Below are positions 6,989 to 15,474 of a stretch of DNA of 16,313 bases, in pieces. The notes under the pieces were generated by a model, which worked only from the letters and a program-made list of their open reading frames with translations, was not told the origin of the DNA and made no database searches. Position numbers and translations under genes: made by a program. The stretch covers positions 1-16,313 of the forward strand of contig JACMNZ010000105.1 in NCBI GenBank assembly GCA_014378285.1. The letters are read 5' to 3'. Numbering within the stretch: position 1 is the stretch's first letter; every line of letters starts with the position of its first letter. The DNA comes from Pseudopedobacter sp. Its GTDB lineage: Bacteria; Bacteroidota; Bacteroidia; Sphingobacteriales; Sphingobacteriaceae.

Positions 6989-9900
6989 ATGAAAAAAAAC
7001 AGACGAACTGTACGATTCAGTTTTGTTGCGAAACCCAAGTTTATTCTTGTCATTCTTGTATCATTTGGTACAATAATAGGTTCAAGTTCATCAGCTTTTG
7101 CTTTTAAAGCTTTGGCTAGCCAGCAACAAACTATTAGTAAAACAATCAGCGGTAAAGTTATCGATGAAAAACTAGGCCCTTTACCAGGTGTATTGGTAAA
7201 AGTTAAGGGTACTGCAATTGGAACTGCAACTGCCACAGATGGAAGTTACAGCATTAATGTTCCAGATAACGATGTAACATTGGTTTTTTCTTACCTAGGG
7301 TTTATCACTCAGGAAGTAGTGGTCGTAAATACAACATCAATTAATGTTACGTTAAGAGAAGACACAAAAGCCTTAGATGAGGTAGTTGTAATTGGTTACC
7401 AAACTATTAAAAAGAAAGATTTAACAGGGGCGGTAAATGTTGTTGATAATAAAAAGGCACAACAAATTGTATCAAGGTCTTTGCCCGAGGCTTTGCAAGG
7501 ATTAACTGCAGGAGTTTCTGTTAGAAATGGCGGTGCGCCAGGTCAGGGAGCTGTGGTTAACATTAGAGGTTTAGGAACTTTTGGTAACGCAAGTCCGCTT
7601 TACGTTATTGATGGCATGTTAACAGACCCTAACGTAACTGTAAACCCAGAAGATGTAGAGAGCATACAAGTTTTAAAAGACGCTTCGGCAGCAGCAATCT
7701 ATGGATCAAGAGCTGGCAATGGTGTGATCATCATCACCACAAAGAAAGGTAAAATAGGCGAAACCAAAATTGCAGTGTCTTCAAGGTATAGTATTTCTGA
7801 AGTACCTAAGCTTTATGATGTAATGGATGGCGCTACTTATGCTGCTACCAATAAGCTTGCTTATCAAAATAGCGGCACACCTCTGCAACCAGGAGTTGCT
7901 AATTATGATGGTTCTGTGAATACAGACTGGGGAAAAGAGCTATTTAGAACCGGACAAGTTCAAGATTACAACGTGAGTATTTCTGGAGGTACAAATACCA
8001 CTAAGTACTTAATGTCTGCTGGTTATTTTAAAGATGAAGGGACTTTAATTGCTAGAAGTTTTGATAGAACTTCCTTAAGAATAAATACCGAAACAACTAA
8101 GGGTATATTTAAGTTTGGAGAAAATTTTGCGCTCTCTACCAATAATAACAACCAACCGAGCAATGAAGGTAATCCTTGGTATGATGCTTTTACAAGTCTG
8201 CCTATAATCCCAGTACAAAGTAATGCTTTAATTAGCACAATTAACCCTGGTGGTTGGGGTTACGGGAATAGTACTTTTGCAACTAATTATTCTAGAAATC
8301 ATGTCGCTATCGCAAATATTACTTCTAATAACGCCAATTATACCAAACTATTTGGTAATGCATTTATGGATGTTAATATTCTACCTTGGTTAAAATACAG
8401 AGTAAATGCCGGCTTAGAGACCAGTTTTGATAAATCAAAATATGTCAGGAAAGACGGATCATGGTATCAAGCACAATCTTTTGATTTTTCCCGAATGGCA
8501 GATAACCGTTCACAATATTTAAGTTACTTATTTGAGCATACTTTAAATTTTGAAAAAACTTTTTCCAAGCATAACATCAACGGAGTTATTGGTTATACAG
8601 AGCAAACTACACAATCAGAAAATACCACAGGTAGTGGTGTTAAGCTTTCTAATATTGGTGGAAACTATTTTACCCAATTAAATGCTACAAGTTCTATACC
8701 GGGTGATAGGTCTTCATCGGGTTACCTTGATAGGTTTCTCTTAAACTCCTATTTAGGACGATTAAATTATAATTATGATGATCGTTATTTAGTGACTTTA
8801 ACTTTTAGAGCTGATAAAGATTCGAGATTCTCTCCAAAATTTAAGACAGGTTATTTCCCTTCGGCAGCTGTAGCCTGGAGATTATCTAAAGAAGATTTCT
8901 TTAAAGTGGATTGGATCAATGATTTAAAATTGAGAGGATCTTATGGTGAGGTAGGCGTAAATACACTTAGTACGTACCAATATACTGCATTTCTTAACCA
9001 AGCCCCATCATACACTTTTGGTCCTAATCAAAACATAGTTTCTGGTGCAATTCAGGCAAGAATTGCTCCTGATCGTTTAAAGTGGGAGCTTAAAAAAACA
9101 ACCAACATTGGTATTGATGCGTCATTTTTTGACAATCAAATTAGCATGACCGTTGATGCCTTTAGAGCTATATCAACCGATGTATTGTTACAACTTCCAT
9201 TACCTAGATATCTTGGTAACCTAAGGGGAGAGCCATTGCTGAATACCGCATCGATAAGAAACCAAGGAATTGAGTTTGAATTGGGTTACAGACCAAAAAG
9301 CCAGAATGGTGATTTTAAATGGGATGTTAATGCAAACATAAGTTTTATTAGAAATAAAGTTTTAGGTCTTGGCAACCAAGGAATTGACCCATTAACCGGT
9401 TTACCTAGAGATTATGTTCAGTCTGGAAACACCCGTACGCAAATTGGTAGATCCATTGGAGAGTATTATGTACTGAAAACAAATGGAATTTTCCAGAACC
9501 AAGCAGAAATTGATGCGCACAACGCTCAAAAATTATATGCTAAACCTGGTGATATCCGCTATGAAAATTTAGTGGATGGGGGTACTCGAGATGATATTAA
9601 CGATAAAGACAGACAATTTGTAGGAACACCTTGGCCAAAATTTACTACTGGGTTGCAATTCAACACTTCTTATAAAAACTTCACATTAAGCACTCAGTTT
9701 TATGCCACTTACGGTGTTACGTTGTACAATGCCGTAATTTCGGATTTAGACAGTTATGGAAATTCTAATTACAGAGTTGATATTAATCCTTGGACACCAA
9801 CTAATACCAATACATCTGATCCAAGATTAGGATACAACTTTTCAACTGATGTTGGAATATCTTCAAATGCTAGAGGGAACACAGATAGATGGTTAGAAGA

Positions 9901-10144
9901 TGGTTCATATTTAAGACTTCGTAACCTACAAATTGGCTACAACATACCAAGTAATATTTTTGGTAAAGCTAAAATCAGTAATGCAAGAGTGTACGTAAGC
10001 GGGCAAAACCTATTTACAATTACAAGATATAAAGGATTAGATCCAGATGTAGTTGGTGCAGATGCCAACTTGCAACCAGGAGTTGATAATGGCATTTATC
10101 CTTCGTCCAGAATTGTTTCTTTCGGTGTAGGTTTTGGATTTTAA
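6989..10144 (+). CDS. susC: SusC/RagA-family TonB-dependent outer-membrane transporter
   Basis: This 1051-residue protein has the usual SusC length and domain order. It has an N-terminal signal sequence with an unusually long charged start (about residues 1-44), then a carboxypeptidase-regulatory-like domain (about 52-126, 'ISGKVIDEKLGPLPGVLVKVKG'). A TonB box follows at about 130-137 (DEVVVIGY). The plug domain (about 143-254) carries the SusC hallmarks 'LPEALQGLTAGVSV', 'NIRGLGTFGNASPLYVIDG' and 'DASAAAIYGSRAGNGVIIITTK'. The rest is a 22-strand-type beta-barrel ending in an aromatic residue (GVGFGF), as expected for BAM-assembled porins. With SusD it imports oligosaccharides across the outer membrane using energy from TonB/ExbBD. 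The cargo cannot be read from sequence; neighbours suggest an arabinose/xylose-containing glycan. susD follows after 19 bp, so they form one operon. Confidence 0.97.
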   Translation: MKKNRRTVRFSFVAKPKFILVILVSFGTIIGSSSSAFAFKALASQQQTISKTISGKVIDEKLGPLPGVLVKVKGTAIGTATATDGSYSINVPDNDVTLVFSYLGFITQEVVVVNTTSINVTLREDTKALDEVVVIGYQTIKKKDLTGAVNVVDNKKAQQIVSRSLPEALQGLTAGVSVRNGGAPGQGAVVNIRGLGTFGNASPLYVIDGMLTDPNVTVNPEDVESIQVLKDASAAAIYGSRAGNGVIIITTKKGKIGETKIAVSSRYSISEVPKLYDVMDGATYAATNKLAYQNSGTPLQPGVANYDGSVNTDWGKELFRTGQVQDYNVSISGGTNTTKYLMSAGYFKDEGTLIARSFDRTSLRINTETTKGIFKFGENFALSTNNNNQPSNEGNPWYDAFTSLPIIPVQSNALISTINPGGWGYGNSTFATNYSRNHVAIANITSNNANYTKLFGNAFMDVNILPWLKYRVNAGLETSFDKSKYVRKDGSWYQAQSFDFSRMADNRSQYLSYLFEHTLNFEKTFSKHNINGVIGYTEQTTQSENTTGSGVKLSNIGGNYFTQLNATSSIPGDRSSSGYLDRFLLNSYLGRLNYNYDDRYLVTLTFRADKDSRFSPKFKTGYFPSAAVAWRLSKEDFFKVDWINDLKLRGSYGEVGVNTLSTYQYTAFLNQAPSYTFGPNQNIVSGAIQARIAPDRLKWELKKTTNIGIDASFFDNQISMTVDAFRAISTDVLLQLPLPRYLGNLRGEPLLNTASIRNQGIEFELGYRPKSQNGDFKWDVNANISFIRNKVLGLGNQGIDPLTGLPRDYVQSGNTRTQIGRSIGEYYVLKTNGIFQNQAEIDAHNAQKLYAKPGDIRYENLVDGGTRDDINDKDRQFVGTPWPKFTTGLQFNTSYKNFTLSTQFYATYGVTLYNAVISDLDSYGNSNYRVDINPWTPTNTNTSDPRLGYNFSTDVGISSNARGNTDRWLEDGSYLRLRNLQIGYNIPSNIFGKAKISNARVYVSGQNLFTITRYKGLDPDVVGADANLQPGVDNGIYPSSRIVSFGVGFGF

Positions 10145-10163
10145 TTAAATAATTAAGAAAGTT

Positions 10164-11696
10164 ATGAAAAAGTATATCATACTAAGTTTATCAATAGTTT
10201 TAATTTTAGCTTCTTGCAAACGTAATTTTGAAGAACCTAACCCTAATGCAATAACCATTGCATCTTTTTGGAAAAACAGTGATGATGCAGTTAGGGGTGT
10301 AAATGCAGTTTATAGTACATTTAAGCGTACAAATACAACTTACTCGAGGTTTATGTTTTTTCACGGTATTTTAAAATCTGATGAGGGTTTTGGATCTGGC
10401 GGTGATGGAGGCCTAAACAACCTGATGAGATTTAATCAAACCGATTACAATAGTGGCCTAACGGCTGGCACTTGGCAAACCTTATATGTGGGTATTTTTA
10501 GAGCGAACCAGGTAATTGCTTACGTTCCAAATATTCAAATGGATGCCAATTTAAAGGCTAGAGTTATTGGAGAGGCGAAATTTTTAAGAGCCTTATTTTA
10601 CTTTAATCTAACATTATACTTTGGCAGACCACCACTATTATTGGCGCCATCGCAACCTACCGATAAACCAACGAATGCAACAACGGCGGAAGCTTATGCA
10701 CAAGTGGCTAAAGATTTAAAAGACGCGATAGAAGTTTTGCCTGTTACTTATCCAAATAGTGCCGATTTAGGCAGAGCCACAAAAGGTGCAGCTTATGCGT
10801 TGTTAGGTAAAACCTACTTGCAACAAAAACAATATCAACCTGCATTAGACGCTTTCGCATGGCTTGTTACGGGACCAGGAAGTAGTATTTATAAACTTAC
10901 TGCTAATTACAGAGATAATTTTATTGCTGCAAAAGAAAATAACATCGAGTCTGTTTTTGAAGTACAGTTCAGTGAAAACTTAGCAGAAAGTACAGATGAT
11001 GATACAGATGAAAGTAGGCAAAGTAATACTGGGACTTCTATCTCGCAATTTTTTGCTCCGCAACCTATTGGATTTGGAGATGGCGCCGCAAGAAGGTGGC
11101 TGATTGACGAATTTTTACAAGAAAAAACCACAACAAATGCTCAAGATCCGCGTTTGGCTGCTTCTTTGTTATTTGACAATTCTGATCCGGCCGGGCCAAA
11201 TGCAACACTAGTTTACGGACAAAGCTGGGCTTCTAGATATGGTTTAAATAATAAAAGCGTTTATTTAAGAAAGCTTTTGAACGATAATTATAAAAATCAA
11301 GAAGGATTTCGTTCTCCAAATAATTATCGATTGATAAGATTTGGAGATGTTCTCTTAATGTATGCGGAATGCTTAAATGGCCTAAATAGGAGTTCTGATG
11401 CTTACCCATTTGTGGATAAAGTTAGAGAAAGAGCGGGTTTGGCAAGCTTAACCCTCACAAAACCAGGGCTTAACCAAGTTCAATTTTTAGCACAACTAAA
11501 ACACGAACGTTTAACCGAACTGTGCGGTGAAGCATGGCGTTGGGCAGATTTGTTGAGGTGGGGAGATTTGAGCCCTGCATTGGCAACTAGAGATATCGAT
11601 TTTCAAAATTTTATAGTGGGTAAAAATGAGTATTACCCTATTCCACAGTCTGATATTGATTTGAATCCAAATTTAACTCAAAATCCAAATTTTTAA
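10164..11696 (+). CDS. susD: SusD/RagB-family surface glycan-binding lipoprotein
   Basis: This 510-residue lipoprotein has a type II signal peptide with lipobox 'LILASC' and lipidated Cys18, followed by 'KRNFEEPNPN'. SusD-family features are 'AVRGVNAVYSTF', 'GEAKFLRALFYFNLTLYFGRPPLLL', TPR-like helices such as 'GRATKGAAYALLGKTYLQQKQYQPALDAF', and the C-terminal block 'NYRLIRFGDVLLMYAECLNGL..DKVRERAGL'. It also has the ending 'KHERLTELCGEAWRWADLLRWG' and 'YPIPQSDIDLNPNLTQNPNF'. It is a lid on the extracellular side of SusC and helps capture the oligosaccharide. It lies 19 bp after susC, and a strong stem-loop follows its stop codon, which probably lowers expression of the downstream enzymes relative to SusCD. 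Nothing in it looks broken. Confidence 0.96.
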   Translation: MKKYIILSLSIVLILASCKRNFEEPNPNAITIASFWKNSDDAVRGVNAVYSTFKRTNTTYSRFMFFHGILKSDEGFGSGGDGGLNNLMRFNQTDYNSGLTAGTWQTLYVGIFRANQVIAYVPNIQMDANLKARVIGEAKFLRALFYFNLTLYFGRPPLLLAPSQPTDKPTNATTAEAYAQVAKDLKDAIEVLPVTYPNSADLGRATKGAAYALLGKTYLQQKQYQPALDAFAWLVTGPGSSIYKLTANYRDNFIAAKENNIESVFEVQFSENLAESTDDDTDESRQSNTGTSISQFFAPQPIGFGDGAARRWLIDEFLQEKTTTNAQDPRLAASLLFDNSDPAGPNATLVYGQSWASRYGLNNKSVYLRKLLNDNYKNQEGFRSPNNYRLIRFGDVLLMYAECLNGLNRSSDAYPFVDKVRERAGLASLTLTKPGLNQVQFLAQLKHERLTELCGEAWRWADLLRWGDLSPALATRDIDFQNFIVGKNEYYPIPQSDIDLNPNLTQNPNF

Positions 11697-11699
11697 AAT

Positions 11700-11738
11700 A
11701 AAATATGGGGTTAGCTTATCACTTGCCCCATATTTTTT
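11700..11738 (+). terminator. Strong stem-loop after susD: intrinsic terminator or attenuator
   Basis: AAAATATGGGG (11700-11710) pairs perfectly with CCCCATATTTT (11726-11736), giving an 11-bp stem with a 15-base loop and a run of six T on the 3' side (11733-11738). It begins 4 bp after the susD stop and ends 24 bp before the next start codon. Because the downstream GH43 has no obvious promoter in the remaining bases, partial read-through is likely. The A-rich left arm means it could also work in the reverse direction. Confidence 0.85.
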
Positions 11739-11762
11739 AGAACAATTTTTATAATACGAGCC

Positions 11763-12833
11763 ATGAAGAAAAATCAAGTAAATATATTACTAATAGTAGT
11801 TTTAGCTCTTCATTTTATAAGTTGTGGTAAAAAGAAAGAAATTTTTAATCCTAATCCAAATCCAGACCCACCAGCAACGTTTGCAACCTTTATTAATCCT
11901 CTGTTAAAAGGAGCAGATCCTTACGTAACACAAAAAGATGGGTTTTATTATTTCATGGCAACCCAAGGCAATTCTATAAAATTGTGGAAAACTAAAAACA
12001 TGAGCGAACTATCAACAGCTCTCTCAAAAACAGTTTATTTTCCAACTAGTGGTGCTCCTGATTCAAAAAATGTTTGGGCCCCGGAAATTAATTTTCTTGA
12101 CGGTAAGTGGTACATTTATTACACCGCCGGTGATGGGGATGATATCAATCAAAGAACTTGGGTTTTAGAAAATTCTAATGCTGATCCAATGTCTGGTACT
12201 TGGGAGGCTAAGGGGCAGATTTATACATCCGATTCAAATTTTTGGGCAATTGATGGTAATATTATGGAGTACGGTGGAAGCAGATATTTTCTGTGGTGTG
12301 GCAGACCAAATCAGTTATCAAGAGATCTTACCCAAAATATTTACATTGCTAAAATGAAAAATCCTTGGACATTAGAGGGTAATGCTACTAGAATTTCTAC
12401 CCCTACTTACAATTGGGAGAAAAATGGTTTCGGTGTAAACGAAGGTCCTGAATTTCTTTTAAACGGTAATAAAGCATTTGTTGTTTTTTCGGCAAGTTTT
12501 TGCGGAACGGATGATTACGCTTTGGGATTATTAACGCTTAAAGACGGTGGAGACCCATTAAAAGCAGAAGATTGGACAAAAAGCACACAGCCTGTTTTTA
12601 CTAAAAACCCGCAAGCAAGTGCTTTTGGGCCAGGACATAATTCGTTTTTTAAATCACCTGATGGTACAGAGAATTGGCTGATTTACCATGCAAATTCTTC
12701 AACGGGACAAGGGTGTGGTAGCAATCGAAATGTGAGAATTCAGAAATTTACTTTTGATCAAAATGGTGCACCAAACTTTGGATCACCAGTAGCGGCAGGT
12801 TTAAAAGTAAACAAACCTTCTGGCGAAAATTAA
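11763..12833 (+). CDS. GH43-family glycosidase, lipoprotein (probable arabinofuranosidase/xylosidase)
   Basis: This 356-residue protein has a lipoprotein signal (lipobox 'LHFISC', Cys21) and a short Asn/Pro linker (NPNPNPDPP) before a single five-bladed propeller catalytic domain. The three GH43 acidic residues are present. Asp52 in 'GADPYV' is the base, Asp164 in 'WAIDGN' the pKa modulator and Glu227 in 'VNEGPE' the acid. Other family blocks are 'WAPEINFLDGKWYIYY', 'IAKMKNPW', 'DYALGLLTLK' and 'GPGHNSFFKSPDG'. GH43 enzymes are inverting, mostly removing alpha-L-arabinofuranose or beta-D-xylose; sequence alone cannot choose. The lipid anchor would place it on a membrane, possibly the cell surface, but the residues after Cys (GKKKE) do not settle which face. 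It is a clear paralogue of the GH43 at 13227. It follows the post-susD terminator, so it is probably expressed by read-through. Confidence 0.93.
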   Translation: MKKNQVNILLIVVLALHFISCGKKKEIFNPNPNPDPPATFATFINPLLKGADPYVTQKDGFYYFMATQGNSIKLWKTKNMSELSTALSKTVYFPTSGAPDSKNVWAPEINFLDGKWYIYYTAGDGDDINQRTWVLENSNADPMSGTWEAKGQIYTSDSNFWAIDGNIMEYGGSRYFLWCGRPNQLSRDLTQNIYIAKMKNPWTLEGNATRISTPTYNWEKNGFGVNEGPEFLLNGNKAFVVFSASFCGTDDYALGLLTLKDGGDPLKAEDWTKSTQPVFTKNPQASAFGPGHNSFFKSPDGTENWLIYHANSSTGQGCGSNRNVRIQKFTFDQNGAPNFGSPVAAGLKVNKPSGEN

Positions 12834-13226
12834 TTATGAAATTAAAATTTGAGAACTAACAAAAAAATGAATAGGTTTTAGTAACAACATTAACCAATCC
12901 TTTAACTACATCAACCATTAAAATTAAGGTTAGTGGTATTACTAGAAATAAGTTGAACGCTTTACTTATTTATTTAAAAAGCTAAGAAATTACCTCAGAA
13001 ATTGTTTATACTTTTTTAGAAGGGTCTTAATATAGCATTCAATTAAGCAAGAAACCAGCTACTAAGATTTATAATCTTACTATTGGCGGAAAACTACTAG
13101 ATCATAATTAAATTATTAATACAATAGCATACCAGGTCAATTCTAATTTAATGGAAGTTTACGCAAACCCTAGATTAGTAATTTTAGCCTTATTTCTTAT
13201 TATGATAAAACTTGAAAAGAAAAATA
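12834..13226 (+). other. 393-bp gap between the two GH43 genes; no intact gene
   Basis: This stretch is very AT-rich and has frequent stops in all frames I checked. It includes an imperfect 10-bp direct repeat ACAT(T/C)AACCA at 12887-12896 and 12908-12917, exactly 21 bp apart. Later, one + frame from 12992 reads with only three stops to about 13233, including 'YSIQLSKKPATKIYNLTIGG' and 'INTIAYQVNSNLMEVYANP', which looks faintly protein-like. It may be a worn remnant of a deleted gene or simply chance. I see no exact TAnnTTTG promoter, although a gap this long within a tight operon suggests an internal promoter. Confidence 0.5.
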
Positions 13227-14261
13227 ATGATGATTAAGATTAAAAATTTATTTTGTTCGTTTGCCATAATGGCTATGGCATTAACTATGCAAGCTCAAAC
13301 TTTTACAAACCCATTATTGCCAAGTGGTGCAGATCCATGGAGTATTTACAAGGATGGTTACTATTATTATATGCACACTGCACAAAGTAAATTAGTGCTT
13401 TGGAAAACGAAAGACTTGGCCGACTTAGCAAATGCTGAAAAGATTACAATATATGTTCCGCCGACAGGCACTTCTTATTCTAAAGAACTTTGGGCGCCAG
13501 AAATCCATTTTTTAGAAAACAAATGGTACGTATATTTTGCTGCTGATGATGGTAAAAATGAAAACCACCGGATGCATGTTTTGGAAAATGCTTCAGCAAA
13601 CCCTATGAACAACGATTGGACTTTCAAAGGTAAAATAGCTGATAAAACAGATAAATGGGCAATTGATGGTTCCGTATTCTATCATCAAAATAAATTATAT
13701 ATGGTTTGGTCTGGTTGGGAAGGTGATGAAAACGGAAAACAGGAGATTTTTATCGCAAGGATGAAAAACCCATACACTATAAAAGGAAAAAGATATAAAA
13801 TTTCTAGTCCACAATTAGAATGGGAATTGCATGGGGATTTAAAAAACCGAGAAAATCCTACACATGTAAGCGTAAATGAGGGCCCTCAGATTTTGAATAA
13901 CGGAGATAAAACTTTTTTAATATATTCTGCTAGCGGTTGTTGGACAGATTTTTACGCTTTAGGAATGTTAACTTTAAAAGGCAATAATATTTTGTCTGCT
14001 AATTCCTGGATAAAATCACCACAACCAGTTTTTAAACAATCGCCAGAGAATGGAGTTTACGCACCAGGCCATAATTCATTTTTTACCTCTCCAGATGGTA
14101 AAGAAAATTGGATTCTGTATCATGCTAACAGTGAGCCAGGGCAAGGTTGTGGCTCATTTCGCTCGCCAAGGGCTCAAAAATTTATATGGAATAAAGATGG
14201 TACGCCCAACTTTGGCGAACCATTAAAAACTAACACAAATATTAATATCCCCTCAAAATAA
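13227..14261 (+). CDS. GH43-family glycosidase, secreted, paralogue of the upstream GH43
   Basis: This 344-residue enzyme is read from the ATG at 13227; a second ATG follows at 13230. The frame extends back to a TTG at 13212, but the ATG gives a normal signal peptide of about 24 residues (ending TMQAQ) cut by signal peptidase I, with no lipobox Cys. The catalytic acids are Asp36 ('GADPWS'), Asp147 ('WAIDGS') and Glu218 ('VNEGPQ'). It shares many blocks with the GH43 at 11763, such as 'LWKTK', 'WAPEI', 'ARMKNP', 'YALGMLTLK', 'APGHNSFF' and 'GQGCGS', so the pair probably arose by duplication. It has a small insertion around 203-214 before the acid Glu. It is likely periplasmic and acts on imported oligosaccharides, as an arabinofuranosidase or xylosidase. 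The GH5-like gene starts 3 bp after its stop, so the two are translated together. Confidence 0.92.
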   Translation: MMIKIKNLFCSFAIMAMALTMQAQTFTNPLLPSGADPWSIYKDGYYYYMHTAQSKLVLWKTKDLADLANAEKITIYVPPTGTSYSKELWAPEIHFLENKWYVYFAADDGKNENHRMHVLENASANPMNNDWTFKGKIADKTDKWAIDGSVFYHQNKLYMVWSGWEGDENGKQEIFIARMKNPYTIKGKRYKISSPQLEWELHGDLKNRENPTHVSVNEGPQILNNGDKTFLIYSASGCWTDFYALGMLTLKGNNILSANSWIKSPQPVFKQSPENGVYAPGHNSFFTSPDGKENWILYHANSEPGQGCGSFRSPRAQKFIWNKDGTPNFGEPLKTNTNINIPSK

Positions 14262-14264
14262 AAT

Positions 14265-15347
14265 ATGAAGATTCAAAAAATAATTTTTACAGCAATTTTT
14301 TATTTCTGCCTTTCTTCGGCATTATTTGCCCAAGATAATAAACCAGAAATAATGGGTAAAGTATGGTCGATAGAAAAAGCAAACGATTGGTATAAACAGC
14401 ATCAATGGATTAACGGAGCAGATTTTTTACCAAGTACGGCTATCAATCAATTAGAAATGTGGCAAGCCGCAACGTTTGATGCCGCTACAATTGATAAAGA
14501 ACTAGGATGGGCAGAAAAAATTGGCTTTAACACCATGAGGGTTTATCTGCACAGCATTGCTTGGACAGCTGATCAAAAAGGATTTAAAAGCAGGATGGAT
14601 CAATATTTAACCATTGCTAACAAGCATAAAATCAAAACTATTTTTGTGTTTTTTGACGATTGCTGGAATAAAAAAGGCTTTGTCGGTAAACAGCCAGAAC
14701 CAAAATTAGGAATACATAACTCCGGTTGGGTACAGGATCCTGGGGATCCAGACTCTAAAAATGCCGAGAATTTCCCAGCTTTAGAAAAATACGTAAAAGA
14801 TGTAATGACAACTTTTAAGGATGATGATCGTATCTTATTATGGGATTTATACAACGAACCCGGGAATTCTGGTAAACTAACAACTTCTATTCCTTTGGTT
14901 AAAAATGTTTTTACTTGGGCTAGGGCGGTAAATCCATCTCAACCTATAAGTATTGGATTATGGTCTTGGAATTATCACGAATTAAACGCCATACAAGCTT
15001 TAAACTCAGATGTTATCACTTATCATGATTATGAAGCACCAGAGTGGCATCAACGTGTTATTGATTTACTTAAGTCTTACGGTAGGCCAATGATTTGTAC
15101 AGAATATATGGCCAGAACCCGTAACAGCCGATTTGCTAATATAATGCCAATGCTTAAAAAACAAAATATTGGAGCCATTAATTGGGGCCTTGTTGATGGA
15201 AAATCAAACACTAAATATGCTTGGGATACGCCATTAGCAGATGGGAGCGAACCAGTAGAATGGTTTCATGATATCTTTAAAAAAGATGGTACGCCGTACA
15301 GACAAGACGAGGTTGATCTAATTAAAAAATTGAACAACAAAAAATAA
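14265..15347 (+). CDS. Clan-A (GH5-like) secreted glycoside hydrolase, specificity unassigned
   Basis: This 360-residue protein has a signal peptide (about residues 1-23, ending ALFAQ) and a single TIM-barrel domain. Clan-A features are 'IGFNTMRVYLH' on an early strand, 'LLWDLYNEPGNSG' with Glu198 in the Asn-Glu-Pro motif as acid/base, 'VITYHDYEAP', and 'PMICTEYMAR' with Glu280 as the likely nucleophile. 'FVFFDDCWN' (128-135) and 'NGADFLPSTAINQLEMWQA' near the N-terminus are distinctive of a Bacteroidota group often labelled 1,4-beta-xylanase or cellulase-family protein. That label is weak, and I do not assign endo-xylanase activity. It should be a retaining enzyme working in the periplasm with the GH43 just upstream, on the backbone or on oligosaccharides. 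It is the last gene before a possible terminator, so it ends the operon. Confidence 0.85.
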   Translation: MKIQKIIFTAIFYFCLSSALFAQDNKPEIMGKVWSIEKANDWYKQHQWINGADFLPSTAINQLEMWQAATFDAATIDKELGWAEKIGFNTMRVYLHSIAWTADQKGFKSRMDQYLTIANKHKIKTIFVFFDDCWNKKGFVGKQPEPKLGIHNSGWVQDPGDPDSKNAENFPALEKYVKDVMTTFKDDDRILLWDLYNEPGNSGKLTTSIPLVKNVFTWARAVNPSQPISIGLWSWNYHELNAIQALNSDVITYHDYEAPEWHQRVIDLLKSYGRPMICTEYMARTRNSRFANIMPMLKKQNIGAINWGLVDGKSNTKYAWDTPLADGSEPVEWFHDIFKKDGTPYRQDEVDLIKKLNNKK

Positions 15348-15371
15348 TCTATTGGTTAGGTTGGTACGTTT

Positions 15372-15399
15372 AAAGGTTAGTCTGTTTAGGCTAACTTTT
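15372..15399 (+). terminator. Possible terminator at the end of the PUL operon
   Basis: AAAGGTTAG (15372-15380) can pair with CTAACTTTT (15391-15399) over nine positions, one of them a G-U pair, around a 10-base loop. It lies 24 bp after the GH5-like stop and before the second HTCS. The T-tract is only four bases and forms part of the stem, so it is a moderate candidate, weaker than the hairpin after susD. Confidence 0.45.
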
Positions 15400-15474
15400 G
15401 GCGTTTAAATGTTATATTGAATTCTATTTATTTTTAAAATTTTGACTTAACATTTACAATAAGCTGTTAGCGTA

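Noticed and set aside
6985..7236. Antisense reading frame over the start of susC (and other reverse-strand frames across the window)
   Set aside because: They lie wholly inside well-supported genes, show no family motifs and have no sign of their own start signals.
13212..13226. TTG start for the second GH43
   Set aside because: It adds five residues to a signal peptide that is already complete from ATG 13227.
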